Source of the DNA: Apostichopus japonicus
Lineage: Eukaryota; Echinodermata; Holothuroidea; Aspidochirotida; Stichopodidae
Assembly: GCF_037975245.1 (NCBI RefSeq)
Contig: NC_092576.1
Coordinates: 2,041,501-2,105,500, forward strand
Reading direction: 5' to 3'
DNA: 64,000 nt
Shown: positions 47,437 to 61,174 of the stretch, piece after piece
Position numbering within the stretch: position 1 is the first letter of the stretch
Layout of the letters: every line of letters begins with the position of its first letter
Position numbers and translations under genes: made by a program
Notes under the pieces: generated by a model
The model's database searches: none
What the model was told of the DNA's origin: nothing
What the model saw: the letters and a program-made list of their open reading frames with translations, nothing else

Positions 47437-48880
47437 CCTAAAGGAAAACGCTTTTACGTACTGTAAGTATAGTAGACGCTGATTAGAAAAGATTTTAATT
47501 GCGCTGAAAACTCGATATTTTCATAACATTACTGCATTTGTTATCGTCGTTATTGGAACGCTATAAAGAGAAACACCATTCTTAGCTATATTTTATTTAT
47601 TATATAATCACTTCCAATTAAAACGAATAATATTTAGTGCACTGGAATATTCATCTCTTCAATACTGATTGTTCCAAAAGTAGATGTAACCTCCCTAAGA
47701 CGTTTCAAAGTACTTCAAAAGTAAAAGCGAGTGCTAAGTTAAATCATAACATGATATATACAAATATCGGCATTATTCTAATTACTACTGGGATTAACTC
47801 ATTCGTAGCGATACTTTTTTATTTAATGTTTGTTTTGCTTTTGCAGCGCATGGTTTACTGCTTTCATTGAAATGTAAACAGTAGTACAATTTTGTTCGTT
47901 TCTTGAATTAATTATATTATATATACATTAAAACGAATAATAGAAAGTGCAAAGACTAAAATATCTAAAGGTTTCAAAGCACCCCACCCTTCTAGCATTC
48001 TAAATATTCCAAAGTATTGAGATACGCTAACTTAGACAAGGAAAATGTTAAAAAAACAAAGATATATACAGCAGCATGATTTCTTAAGCCATTTTATTAA
48101 TAATAAAATGCGTGTATGTAAATATAATAGACGTTCATTAAAAATAATATGTATTGCCCTGGAAATTCGATATATTCCTAACATTACAGTATTACACTTT
48201 TTTGTTTATTGTATTTTTTTTAACGTCGTTACTGTTTCCGGGGATGTATTTTATTGAATAGCTATACAGATAAGCTCAACATTGTTAGCTATATGTTGTT
48301 AATGATAAGACCTTTCCATTAACACGAATAATATACAGTACACTGTAATGTTCATCTTTTAATCCTTTGACACATTTTCTATTTGGTTTGGAATTTTAAC
48401 AGACAAAAACTATACTGATTGCTCCAAAAATAGATGTAACCTCTCTAAAACGTTCCAAATTTCTCCAAAGTATTGACGAGTGCTAAGTTAAATCATAACG
48501 TAATATATACAAAAGTAGGCCTTACTTTAATTAATGCTGGAATAATACCAATTCGTTGCGATATCTTTTAATTCCCTTTTTTTTCTTTTGCAGAGATGGT
48601 ATACTGCTTTCATTGAAAACTGTATGAACAAGCACAATTTCTTGCGATTCTGTAATTATAACATATTTAAATTAAAACGAATGATAGAAGTGCTATTGTT
48701 ACAGGCTAAAATAACTTAATGTTTCAAAAGCAGCCCCACCCTCCCATCTAGCATTCTAAATCTTCCAAAACATTGAGATGCGCTAAGTTTTTCAAGGAAA
48801 ATGTTTAAAAAAAAACAAAGCTATATACAGCAGCACTTCTAAAGCCATTGTTATTAATAATAAAATGCGTGTTTTAAAGG
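47437..48880. repeat. Tandem duplication, unit of roughly 700 bp
   Basis: Blocks such as AAAACGAATAATA, AGATGTAACCTC, GAGTGCTAAGTTAAATCATAAC, TGCTTTCATTGAAA and TATACAGCAGCA recur in the same order in 47437-48100 and 48105-48880. Identity is about 75-80% by eye with indels. Both copies keep a polypyrimidine-AG followed by ATGGTTTACTGC or ATGGTATACTGC. No gene is otherwise visible. Confidence 0.8.
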
Positions 48881-51298
48881 TCAAAAAAACATCAGCACTG
48901 ATATTTCCAAATATGTCATTCCTTTGAAAGGTGATCAATACTGACGTGGTATTACAGCATGTTTATATTACTTTACGTTTCACTTCTGACATTCCCAAAT
49001 ATCACGTAAGCTATAGATTACACAATTAAATTGCCAAATAGAAAGCTAAGTACAAAACACAGTTTCTTTAGATATAGTAATAATGTTTATTATACTGTCG
49101 TTAACATGATCAAGTCTTCTGAAATAATGAAGATGATTAACATCAACATTTTACAGTTACTAAAGCTTCCATAAGTAACCGTACCGTCTAACGAAATGCA
49201 GTAATATTTTGCAGGTCGGAGGTTATTTATACTGTTACCGTTCCATTCACTATATAGTAAAACATTGAAAACATTAGCAATTTATTCCTCTAAAACGATA
49301 ATTGTGATATTCGAATCAACTTGGCCCTTGACATTTATTTTTTTGATATTCTACTGATACCTTCAGATAGATAGCAACTCACGTAAGCCGAACGAAAATA
49401 ACTTGTGGAAAAATGTGTAAACGAAGATGATTTCAAAGCACAGATTACATTCAGCACATAAACACTAATAATTATATTCAATCGTTATTAATTGTTTACA
49501 GTTTATTAATATTATATTTAATACATCTATTAATATATCTACAGTAACATTATACGAGAATCTATCTGCATGCAAGTTTTACCAATCGAATGTTCCTTGC
49601 TTTATTTTTTCAATCAACTAACTATGGATTCCAGTGTTCAAATGATATTGGAAGCAGTAAGGCCATATAGTCCTGCATCAAAAAAGGCAGTGGCGGGTTG
49701 TTGTTTATGAGCAAGATATTACAGAAAATATATTATCTAAATTCTATTAGTGATTTGTATCCCCTCGGTGCATCATTAAGCCAGCTTCCATTGCAATTTG
49801 TGTAGTTTTGACGTCTTTCGTTGTTTTACTGTAAATCAAATTAATCTACAGAATATAGCTGAATGCATGTTCACGAGAAATGCTAAGAATGGCTAGACTT
49901 GAAGGAAAAATAACCCTCAGTGAGATTCATGTTGTCCTGGAGAAATTTCCTGTAGTTTAACTCGACAATCAAGAACGACCTACAAAACGCTGATCAGAGA
50001 CACTGTCGGCTACATCAGCTTCCGTTCTTACGAAGCATTATATTTCAGTTGCCAGGCGTAGTTGCTGTTAAGAAATTAAAGGGAAAGACACATGTGTCAA
50101 AATATGACATTATATTAGAAGCTCTTCTAAGTGATTCATGTTGCTTATAATGATTATTCAATTTACGCTGGTACGGTTTCTAGTAACTTATATGTTAGAA
50201 CATGAATATGAAATCAAATCAACATATATAATTTTTTTTATATCAATCTCTATCCATTGAAACAACATTATGTATGTTTTTACCTTTTATATTTAAGGTT
50301 AACTTTCTTTTGATATTTTCTTAAGAGCAGGGTGGGGGTCACGATCATTATCAATGAATTTTGTATGTTACTTATTACAGCAATGATTCTTTGAACTCAG
50401 AATGTTGCTATCCCCATGAACTTCATGGTGATTTTCACTAGTAGATACTTTCAATAATTTCAGATAAAAACAAAATGCAAAATGTTAATGAATGATGAGT
50501 GATTGCCGGAATGCCAAACAAGGATTCTCTCAAATTACATCATTAAACATTGCAGTCTTCGAGTTCATTATATGACATGATAATCTAATAGCAGTTAAAT
50601 TTGGACATTTCATGAATTTAGAGTCTGAAACTTTTGCAAGCTTAAGTCATTCCAAAATATGGATTTTGATGAACATTGCAACATTACAAGATAACGTTAG
50701 TAATATTGCGTGGGCAACATAATACATCACTTCATTTAGGGTTTGTTTCCTTTAGTTTATGGGCAAAAACTGTGAGTGTTGATATACCTGTAGTGATTCC
50801 GGAAGGCTTCGACCTATAAGTGAAACAGTAAAATAATAAAATAGAAATATTTGGAAAATAACGATTGTGGTATTCTTATTCGTTAATAATGTGAGCTATA
50901 CTATGCAGCATAAGAGACAACAAACTGGCTATGCTGTATATAATATGATATAAGGAGATATCATTATAAACTCTCGTGATGCATTTACGGAGCAAATTTT
51001 TCATGGCATATATAGCCTCACTTATAAATTTTCTACAGATGAAAAAAAATAAATAAGTGATCAGAGTTGCACTGAATTTCTTAAAAAAAAAATTGTGTTC
51101 TTCTATTGATGAACGCCAGAATCAAATAAATATGTATAGATATGATGTTTAGCTGTTAAGTCACAGTGATGCAGAATTAATGCCGTTTATATGACTATTC
51201 ATTTTATTACACTCAATCTGTATGAATAAAACCAACATACATCGAAACAACAATGATGCAGGTATATATTTCTAAACCAAACCCAATCATCTCAATAA
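48881..51298. other. No gene seen; probable 3' flank of the 51299 exon
   Basis: On the minus strand an AATAAA-type signal lies near 51200, about 100 bp after the stop of the 51299-51439 exon. Otherwise featureless AT-rich DNA. Confidence 0.5.
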
Positions 51299-51439
51299 TT
51301 ATCGATTACCGGTGAGAACTTGCAGAGCCTTCTTCATCTCTACACACCCCCACACATACATAGATAATCTGACGAATATTCCATGCTTTACCTCATTTGC
51401 ATAATCAGCATCTGTTATTTCATCATTAACTTCCAGCAC
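51299..51439 (-). CDS. Terminal exon of an NLR-related gene
   Basis: A 141-bp minus-strand exon starting in phase 0 after CTCTTATTACAG and ending in TAA. The 46 residues begin VLEVNDEITDADYANEVKHG and end KKALQVLTGNR. It lies 2 kb downstream of the exon at 53452-53549, which leaves in phase 0, so the two can be joined. An AATAAA-type signal follows near 51200. A donor-like GGTAATCG just before the stop leaves the alternative that the exon splices on. The domain is not recognised. Confidence 0.5.
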   Translation of the reverse strand: MLEVNDEITDADYANEVKHGIFVRLSMYVWGCVEMKKALQVLTGNR

Positions 51440-53451
51440 CTGTAATAAGAGCATATGAAAGTAGACAATGAATATTATGTTCAATAAGGAATTGTTAAAG
51501 AATGCAACGTGAGGGCGGGGGGGGGGGGTGCCATGTTTGGCCGCCTTAAACTGGAAAATATCGACAAGAAGTGTCAATAACGAAGCGTGAGTCCAGCGGA
51601 GGGGGAGATCAGTTGGCATGTGTGCGATGGAGCTTGGAGGTCCCCTATTTGAGGTCCAGTCTCATATAAATACTGAGGTTTATGTTACCTTTGTGCTAAA
51701 ATGGGATAACCTTTAACCTGCACTATTTCATAGAGTTGTCTACAATCTCCTCTCCTACCTACACTACCCCCTTTTTAGCGTCTATCTCCCTCCCTCTCTT
51801 CAGTTGCAAACTTAGAATAGTTCACACCCGGGAATTCGGGATGATCATTCCTTTGTCTCGCCGTGCAGGGGTATATTATTTATGTAAGGTGGTTTATAGG
51901 CAAACTTGTGCTATCATTGGCAAAGAATTGAACTGCAGATATGTTTAGGAATTCTCATTTTTTAATGAATGTTTCTTAATTTTCCTGCAGTTTGAACAAA
52001 GTATTTACTTTTAGTAGATAATTCAGATTGGCATATACCACCACAATGATTTACAAAAAATAGTTCAAAGTTCCCACCTTTCGTCTATTGTCACCCCTAG
52101 CATCCCAGTAAATAATTATTTATTTATATTCTGTTTTATTTATTATATTTCGGGGGATGTGGCATGGGTGGCATGCAAACCCCTGGCTGACCGATCGCTT
52201 AGTATACAACTGCCTCTATTTTCTCTCGTTATTCTCCATTATTTCCTTTTCTTCTTTTCTCTCTCCTTCCTTCTTTCTTCTCCTTCCTTCATTTGCCAAC
52301 TGGTGCATAGGTTTGCCGAACGCATCGATGAATGGAGTCGGGGTGGGTGGGGGTGGGGTAGGGGCGGTTGTCACAACCCCATACCTCTTCTAGTTACGGC
52401 CCTTTGTTCAATGGGTATTTCTATTCTTGTGTTATTTACTGAAGCCTTGCCTATACCTCACTATATACATTAATTTATCAATGTCGAACATGGAACTGTT
52501 TAATCTAGGGAGTTTTAATATAAAGGAACAAATTATAATTTAGTAGTCAATATAGTTGTTTTCTTAGGTCATCCGTTCTATACTTTTCTTGCTATCAAAG
52601 TGTTTGAGTTATTCTTTTTATTTTCAAATGGGATTGAGAAACTTTTGTGAAGAAAAGAGTGCAATTTGTATCTATAATTAGGCTTTATGGAACATTTCTG
52701 GTCAACAGCTTTAATGAAGACATGTAAATAGCTAGCTCTTCTGTACTAAAGTTAACTTTACGCTGGCAGTGCTTGCAACCATTTACTATTTAATTATCAT
52801 TTATAGGTAACGTGGTATTGATTTTCAAAGTAGAAGACGGGTAGGAATTTTCCAAGGTTAACCATAATATGTTACACTCTCTTGATTTGATCTCACTCAA
52901 CGATTTGTTGCAGGAAATGCCTAGAAATATTGTCAACTTCTGGTAGGTACATATATTCAAATGAAAAACTTAGAACATACAGTACTTAAAACTTTTAAAG
53001 CTGTATTCACTGCCCAATTCTATTCCCAATGACAAGAACAGGGAATTTCAGTAATTTAAAGCGAAATGTTAGCTCAGAATATTACATATATGATTCAGTC
53101 TGATGTGTGAGCAAAAGGAAGGGTTGGAGAGAGGGCGATAGGAATGTGAAGGAAATCTCTACTAGTTGAAGCGGCATATGTATGATTTCGCAAATTATAG
53201 CCGGGAAATAAACTTTTTAATAAAATAACCTCACACTCATAGAGAGCAACAGGAATGTGTATCTTCACTCCGTCTGGAAATTTTTAACGCTTTGGTGTTG
53301 AAGACAAACTGATGGCAACAACTATAATGCATACTGAAGGATGGAATTAGGCAGAATTTTAGTTCTTTTAAATTTTCAACGATAGAGCAAACTTATGCTT
53401 GTAACTGAAGTAAACATTTAAATGTGATGATAACTCACACGAATTACTTAC
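51440..53451 (-). other. Intron-like stretch
   Basis: Contains a poly-G run near 51517-51528 and pyrimidine-rich 52240-52300. No exon is supported. Confidence 0.45.
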
Positions 53452-53549
53452 ATGAAAGAATGAATCAGGATCTTTGTACAGAAGCCAGCGACCAGACTGA
53501 AGATCCAGATGATAACCGCGTTCATCAAATCTGTAAGGATCCCAGAAGA
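53452..53549 (-). CDS. NLR-related exon with LDLQSGRW motif
   Basis: A 98-bp minus-strand exon, phase 1 to phase 0, between acceptor CTTCTGTTTTCAG and donor GTAAGTAAT. The 32 codons read FWDPYRFDERGYHLDLQSGR then WLLYKDPDSFFH. The W...LDLQSG[KR]W core and both phases match the short exons at 6904-6959 and 63758-63813, so these are one cassette family with this the longer version. Together with 51299-51439 it could be the 3' end of the gene that begins in or beyond copy B. Confidence 0.6.
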
Positions 53550-54971
53550 CTGAAAACAGAAGACCATAGAGAGTATTGTAACTTGATCATAGACAATTGA
53601 GAAACTGGAACTTCGTAGTTACCTTTGCGACGTTGATCCCCCCCCCCCCCAACCGACTGAAATACATATAATAGCGAATATTTGACATTAACAATTACCG
53701 TCACATAATACCATCACACCAAAGATGGAAATTATACCACCTTTTAATCCGTCTGAACTTGACACATATCTTAATATATTAAATGGAAACAATTATCAAT
53801 ATTAGGTTGATAATCCATAGCTAATTCATTAAATAGTGTGTCAAATCAGAGACACATCGCCAATACAGTTTAAACAGCATTTTGGTGTTTGAAATGTTAA
53901 GGTGAAAATGGAAGAATTTGTCATTAAAACCATTACGGTAATCTTTCTATTTTTTTTTTAAACTCCGTTGAAATGTTCATAATGCACTGTAAATATTATA
54001 TTATGTTTTGTAAAATAAGCAACAGAAAAGTTCTATACCTATTTTGTATCTTGTTGATCCTTCTTTTTGTTATTTATTTAAAGTATTGGACAATATTTTT
54101 TAGGCTTCTGTAATCGAGACAGATACGAAAACAAAAGAAAAAGGATGGTTTACTACTTCTTAGAAAAACAAAACCTACATTGTATTCAACGAAATATTGA
54201 TTATAAGAAGAATAAGGCACATCCAACGTAATTAAACTTGGTATTATTTAAGGGCAATCTACTGGAAATTTGTTTACTTTTGATGAATTAAAAACTGGAT
54301 ATGTGATTTTTTAACCATTTCATTGAATGTGACAGAATGTCTGCAAATATATGTTTAAATTTTCTGTAATAAATGTATATGTTTTACAATGTTCACATGA
54401 AGTCCTACCACCACCCCCCCCCCCCCACAACCTTCAACCCAATTAATAAAGAGAAAAGAATCAGCACCTCGAATGTAGTATCTCCAAATTGTTACAGATA
54501 ACCAACTACAGACGTTTCTCCATCACTGTTCTGTGCCAGGTTACACGGGAAACTGTGTCATCGTGTGGCGATTTAAAACTTCATTTTCCGTAAATGGGAC
54601 CTTAAATTTTGCTCATGTGTGTCTTTGTACCTTTTCAGCTAGTGCTTTTTCACCGATAGCGCATTTGTCGCATCCCTTTAAAATGTTACCTCAGGCCAGA
54701 CTCTGGAGATCATTCGGTCGTGTGCACCAGAAAGCGATACGCACTGACATTGCGACATTCATAGTCATTTGCTAAACCTTTCTAAATCGTTATTCTCCAT
54801 GGCTTATGTTGTGGGTATGTAGATTGATGTGCAGAGAAGAAAGTGACCCAAAATTTAGTCTAATCATTAGCGAATACTAAGCGAACACTAACAATTTCAC
54901 TAAAGGAAGGCAAGATTGAAGACTTATTTCTCAGAAATACATTTACAAAATGCTTTGATCTGCTGATTGTG
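53550..54971. other. No gene seen
   Basis: AT-rich with poly-C runs near 53639 and 54414; probable intron. Confidence 0.45.
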
Positions 54972-55440
54972 TTAATTTAACATAACCATTTCTCTTTAGT
55001 TGCCAGAGAGTTCGCCGCTGACAGGCAAACGAAGAAACAAAGATTTGTTTCATTTATAGACGTAGAGATAAGTTGTATCCAACTGTGAGCCTACTGTACA
55101 ATATTATCATTTTCATATAGCTGGTTAAATTATTGCTTACTTTTTCCTTTTGGCAGAACTGAAGATGAATTTTGTAACTACTGTCATAACCTTGTAGGTA
55201 CTGCTTTGTATTATATATAAGGTGGTAAAGCGCCCAGTGTTTTAATTGATGATTAAAACGGCCATGACGTCATGACCACTCACTCATTACATGTGCATAG
55301 TAAAATCCTATAATGTTGCACAGCCATATATGTGCTTTTGGTATTTTGGAACTTCATCAAATTAATGTATAGCAGACAAGAACTCATCAAAACAGCACCG
55401 AATTTAGTGAACAAGCTTTAATTGACATAGTTCATAAAAA

Positions 55441-55655
55441 AGATGACATAATTACTATATGACATAATTACTATATATATATTGAACATTTAAGTTGTAC
55501 TTATATTTATGTATATGTATTTATACACATATAAATATATACATTTTTCTTTTTCTTTTCTTTCTTTAGGGAGTCTTCCACATTGTTAAGCTTTTAAGCT
55601 TTATGGAAGACTTCCCTCCACTTTGTACTTTTGTGGCAAAACAAATAAATAAAAT
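55441..55655 (+). mobile_element. LINE 3'-end insertion with stem-loop, copy B only
   Basis: Absent from copy A at position ~495. A stem GGGAGTCTTCCA (55569) pairs with TGGAAGACTTCCC (55604), followed by TTTTGTGGCAAAACAAATAAATAAA, which resembles non-LTR 3' ends. It also has a small tandem repeat of GACATAATTACTATAT near 55444-55475. Confidence 0.6.
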
Positions 55656-56526
55656 ATAAAAGAACCTTCAGTGACATGAAAGTTGGTTCAAAGGAAGCAG
55701 AAGTTTAAACAACCTTCCTGATACAATCTCACTTGCAATTAGATTGATAAATTATCACAATCATTAACATTAATAAGAAGCCAGTTTATCATTACTAAAG
55801 AAACCTACTTTACAACATATTCCATTCAATACACTTAACGTACTCAGCAACCAATCTCTCTGTCATTGTAGTTCATTGATATTGAAGTACTGATGATAAT
55901 CCAGACTGGACTACATACAGTAAGTGTCACATCTAACACAGTGTGGACTCTTCAAAACCTTAAAATGTCACCAAAACCTTCCCTCGCTTCATTCCAACTC
56001 TCCCTGGTAAAGATCACTAGAACATCAATAAGAGCTTTATACTGTACCGTCGACATTCCTTGCTTTCAGATTTGCCAGAGAGGAAGATGTAATAGTGGGT
56101 GGCAGCAGACAGTATTTAAATCTGCAAAAGAAATATAACCATTGTAATTATAATTGTGACGTCACATACAATTCAAGCATTGTCCATCCAGTGTAGCTAC
56201 TTACGTCATTAATTATCGACTACTAGGTGCCGCTTATACAAGATTCGGTAACGATGGCAGGATAAAGGTTAGCATTATTATAAGCTAACATACCTTAAAG
56301 CTGAATGTATGATATCGTTATTGAAAAGGCGATTATTTACCTTTGACATTATATTTCGGCCAGTGATTAACGCCATTGTATACCTGACCATAACGGTGGG
56401 GAGTTGTCTGCTGGTACGGACAAGATCACCAAAGTTATGCAATTACTTCTACACTAAATGTTCACATTTAACGAGTGGAAATGATGCGTATGTCATCTAC
56501 ATTCAACAAAACTTCACTACACTATA

Positions 56527-56584
56527 GTGTTGCATCCGTGGATATGGGTATCGTATACGATACCCATATCTACGGATGCAACAC
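56527..56584. repeat. 29-bp inverted duplication (perfect centre), copy B only
   Basis: Arms 56527-56555 and 56556-56584 are reverse complements with one mismatch and no spacer. Copy A (about 1330-1360) has only the right arm as single sequence. Confidence 0.95.
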
Positions 56585-57458
56585 CCGTTTTATGTACTGC
56601 AACACGGGGGTGAGGGTGGAGGCAAAAACATGATGCCCTACATCCAGTTGAAGGTTCTTGGGAGAGGGGGCGGGAATGTGGCCCACTCCCTTTGAGAAAT
56701 GTTGATAAAATGGATCGTGTTAGCAAAAATCTTCTATTTGAAACTTATTTTTATTTTTATATTGTATAGACTAAACCGCACACACATGTTATATAATGTA
56801 CACTAGGGTGCTTTTGAAAATTACTTCTGCCATTATTTTATTCTGTGACCGTTTGTGCATCTAATAATATATTTAAGACTAGAGTGTGTTCGATGTTAAT
56901 CAATTTGCATTTAGTAAAAACAATATCATCGCATCTTTTGTAAATTTTAAACATAGGCCCTAAATTGTACTATAGTGTCTGACTTCTCTCTAGAATAAAA
57001 TCAACTCGGCTATTGCATCTATCGAGAACAATGTAGATTTTTCTCTCTTCTTTATATTAAATTTGATTTTGCTGTACACAATTTGTCCCGTCATATATGC
57101 CAATTCCAACTAACATCAACATTCAATACTTTCTTGGGATATTCAAAGGTTGATGTAAACATCCCTTATCGACAGCATAATAATTTTGTTTTATCCTCAC
57201 ACTATCTATGAAAAAATGTTTCTCTATTTCTCGTAACATCACCCTCACCCGTTATTGTGTTATATAAAGGTTACGCGCGTCTTTGCTATTGAATACAACT
57301 TTTTTCATTGAGACGCGCGCGTCTCTTGCACTGAACACAACTTCTTTTCATTGCATTGTTCAAGTATTGATTGACAGGTGATGAACAAAAGAAAATGTTA
57401 AACTATTGAAAGTGTAAGTACTAGAAAAAGATAAATGTACATCTTGAGGAAAAAACTG

Positions 57459-57626
57459 ATGAAATAATTTCAATAGACTTTTATCATTAGAAAAACGTGT
57501 TCTGTCTGAGTACAAAAGAGTAGAAATAGTTAACTGTACAGATGTATATATCTGTACAGTTAACTATTTCTACTCTTTTGTACTCAGACAGAACACGTTT
57601 TTCTAATGATAAAAGTCTATTGAAAT

Positions 57627-57634
<8 letters not shown>
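57459..57634. repeat. 85-bp perfect inverted duplication, copy B only
   Basis: Arms 57459-57543 and 57550-57634 are exact reverse complements with a 6-base spacer. Copy A (about 2830-2915) has a single arm. A TA array follows directly. Confidence 0.97.

Positions 57635-57684
<50 letters not shown>
57633..57684. repeat. (TA)n microsatellite
   Basis: About 52 bp of TA at the end of the inverted duplication; absent from copy A. Confidence 0.97.
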
Positions 57685-57688
<4 letters not shown>

Positions 57689-59184
57689 AATGTATACACA
57701 GCGTTGGGTGGATACGATTTACGTTACTTTTTGTAAATTGCACATATGATGAAAACATGGATCAAAACAAATATTGGAAAAATGGAATGATATGCGTATG
57801 TGTATGCGTGTATGTGTGTGTGGTGGGGGGGGGGGGGGGTGGGATACAGGGGGAGTAAAAATGGTGGGTTTAGAGCAAAGAATTGGACTAGTGATTTCCT
57901 TTTCATGGACGAGGGGGAAATGGTGTTATCTAGAAACGCAACTGCAGAAAGGTCATTTGCACTCGCGGAAGGTAGCGTGGCTGCAATGTAAGGTGTTTGA
58001 GGCGTTCAGCGTGGCAATGAAATACCGTATGGGACACATTTAACAAAATATGGGAAGTGTCATTTGAGGGGTATGGGAGGGGTGTGAGAGAGGATATATA
58101 TACAATAGTCTATGCATTGGTTCAAGGCATGATTTGTAGCAAGTAGGCACAACAGAAGCGTCTGCTAGCAGTGCGGAGGTGGACTTAGCGGTTGGGGCCG
58201 ATATATAGTTGTTGCGGCATTGTTCGGGAAATTCACATGGGATCATTATGATGATTAGAGGAATGGTAATCGAATGGACATGGGGTGAGGGAGGGGAACC
58301 TGGTGGAGGATATTTAATATTATATACATTGTTTAAGGCATGTAAATTGTAGGCACATCTCATTCTCTTATTAAAAATATATTTATTTATTCAGCTTCTT
58401 AATTAATTTCGGTAAAAAATTTATTTCACGGTTGATGTTGGAGTTTTTAAACTAAACATTAAGCTACATAAAACCCCCAATAACAAACAAGTTTCTAACA
58501 TTTCTAGTGTAAGGCTTATGCTTTGTCTGTGTTTATTTTATTTTTTATTACTTTTATTGTTTTCTAAATTTGTTTTACTTTTAATTTTAATTAGTTAGTA
58601 ACGTTTTATTTAATTATTTTTTGTTTAATCATTTTATTTACTAAATTTTCTATCTAAGAAGTTTTACAATTTTACATTTCTCAATGAAGATTTTTTTTCT
58701 TGAATGTTTTATTTTGAAACTTTGAGATTAATGTTTTTTCTTTCTGTGTTAATTTTTTTTCTAGTTGTTTTTATATAATTTGACAGAATGTTTTTTTATT
58801 TTTAAAGTTGGTAGGTAAACGATTTATTTACGTTTTATCGCTTTTTTATTTATTTACTAAAGTTTAAATATAAAATTTTGACCATTTCATATTAATCACT
58901 AAAGATATTTCTTAAACTTTTTAATTTGATTATCATGTTGCTTTACTTTGCATACAGAAAATAATTTAAAACAAGAAAATTGTATGTTCTTTTTCCTTCT
59001 GTCAATTTCTTGTTTTGATTCTTATTCGATTTTAATAAAAATTATTATAAAGCAGGTAAATAAACATATTCTCCTATCACGCTACAAATACTTTTATCAT
59101 TCTTACTGCAATACAAGTCTATTTTTTAATTTTATTGTGTAAATATGTTTATTCTGTCTCCCTTTGTCTCTATTTTACTCTCCT

Positions 59185-61174
59185 TTTTTTCTCCATTTAT
59201 TTATTTATTTATTTTTTTTATTATTTTTTTTACCACGCTTGGTATCTTTATTGGTAACATTCTTGTGCCAATTCGAACATATTTGAATACAATAAGGTCA
59301 AAAACCTTTTACAAGTAATGATAGGTACATACAAAAACCAAGATGAATCGATACTAACTGAACAGTATAGTGCAATTACTAAATGAGTCTTTTAACTGCT
59401 CGTAAGAAATGAAAGCTTTGCCTCTTTGCTTGAGTTCTTTCTCAAGTTTAATAGCAAATTTTAACTTATATAAAAAATCTCTACATCTCATTTCCGTGCT
59501 CGAATTTTTCTTACTAAAGATGAAGTACTTGAGATGAAAAATTTAGAAATTATATGGGTGATTTACAGAATAATGAAACCCAAAGCAAATGTCATTCTTC
59601 GAAAGTATAAATTGTCTGCCAAAAATAGCTTGCTCCACATCTAAAATAAAGTTCGATATAATAGGGCAGTCCCAAAACAGATGTAACAGGGTCTCGTCAT
59701 AGCGGCCACAAAAGTGACATCGTGGGTTATCGATTTGCCCTATTTTATGACGGTAGTGGTTTGTTCCAATAATGCGATGGAGGAAGCGAAATTGAAAATA
59801 TTGCATCTTGGAATCTCTGACAGAGCGAAACGGGGCTTGAAAAATTTTCTCCCATTGGGTGGCTGTGATATTAAAATAAAGATTCCATTTGGCTACAGCC
59901 GCAGGAGGAGTGCTAACACGAGTAATAAGGCTATTATAAATATGCTTAGAGAGAGAGGGAATAAATTGGGGATATTCACTAGAGCTATTAACAGTATCCT
60001 TATAAACCTTCATCAGTCCAACCTTCCATGCTCTAGGGATAGACGAAATAATTCCATAGTAAACAGTAAATGGGCAATAATCTAATCTATACTTCTCTTT
60101 GAAACGCAGTATTGACAATGTACGATTGTCATTGTCAAACAGATGTTTCACCTGCCAAATACCTTTTTGGAACATTGAGTTGTAAAAAACCATCTTATTG
60201 TTAATTTTAATAAACGAATTGTTCCAAATTATCTGTTCACCATAGTTGGAATTAGGCGTAATAAAAGAGTGCAATGACCATGCATGGCAGACATCATAAA
60301 TAAATGCATTACTAATATGAATGTCGTTTTTTTATAATTACAGTTAAACAATAGGGATTTGCCGTACTTTTTGAAATGAAAATCGAAAAACAGTTTCCAG
60401 TAGTTATCGCTACTGTTGTTGTATCTGTTCACCCAGGTACACTTAAGACTATGAATAAAATACTTAGTATGTGTGACATTTAGTCCACCTGAACTGATAG
60501 TACCAATCATAGAGGAACGGCGAATTTTTTCGGGTTTCCCACTCCAAATGAAACGGAAAATAATGGCATCTAGTTCTGTTATAAACTCGTGTGGGGGATT
60601 TGGAAGAATTTGAAAGAGATGAACCAACTGTGAAAGCCCGAGGGCTTTAACAATGGAGTAAGGTCCCTCTGCGACCAGACACCCAGTAAACGTTTGAGCC
60701 TCGAAAGCTTAGGAGGAAAATTCAAACTGAAGAGATCTGATCTGTTATTTGTAAAAGAGACGCCTAATAAAGCAACAGGACCGTTAGACCAGTTCAACCC
60801 AAAGATGTTACGAAACCATGGATCCTCTGTGTCTGTCTACCTAGTGGGAAAAGGGAAGATTTTTCCATATTGACTTTTAGACCCGACGACTTCTCAAAAG
60901 TACTAATAGTTTCTTTTAAAGAACTATAACTACCGTCTAAAAACATGGTCGTATCGTCCGCATATTGTAATATTTTAATGTTGTTGTCAAAAAGAGATAT
61001 ACCATTGATAGCATTATTATCATTTACACACAGTGTGAGAACCTCAGCACAAATTAGAAATATATAAGGGCTTAAGGGACAACCTTGGCGTACTCCACGG
61101 GATATTTTAAAATCAAGGCATGAGTACCCATTGTTAATGATTCTGGCGGAATTGTTAGAATACATAGTTTTATT
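59185..61174 (-). mobile_element. 5'-truncated L1-like LINE insertion with 14-bp TSD
   Basis: Copy A is uninterrupted here. The flanks carry TATTTTACTCTCCT at 59171-59184 and 61175-61188. The 3' end (low coordinates) is A-rich on the minus strand with an AAAT repeat tail. The 5' end falls inside the reverse transcriptase, typical of truncated target-primed insertion. Confidence 0.95.
59543..61165 (-). pseudogene. L1-like reverse transcriptase C-terminal half, frameshifted
   Basis: The minus strand starts within RT: SRGVRQGCPLSPYIF and LQYADDTTMFLDG (catalytic YADD) at 61165-60794. A shifted frame follows, with LLGVSFTN and RLKRLLGVWSQRDLT, then FRFIWSGKPEKIRR at about 60560. A last frame down to 59543 ends with a zinc-knuckle-like CHFCGRYDETLLHLFWDC (C-x2-C-x8-H-x4-C), the zf-RVT module of L1/Tx1-type elements. 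At least two frameshifts break it, so it is inactive. Confidence 0.85.
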
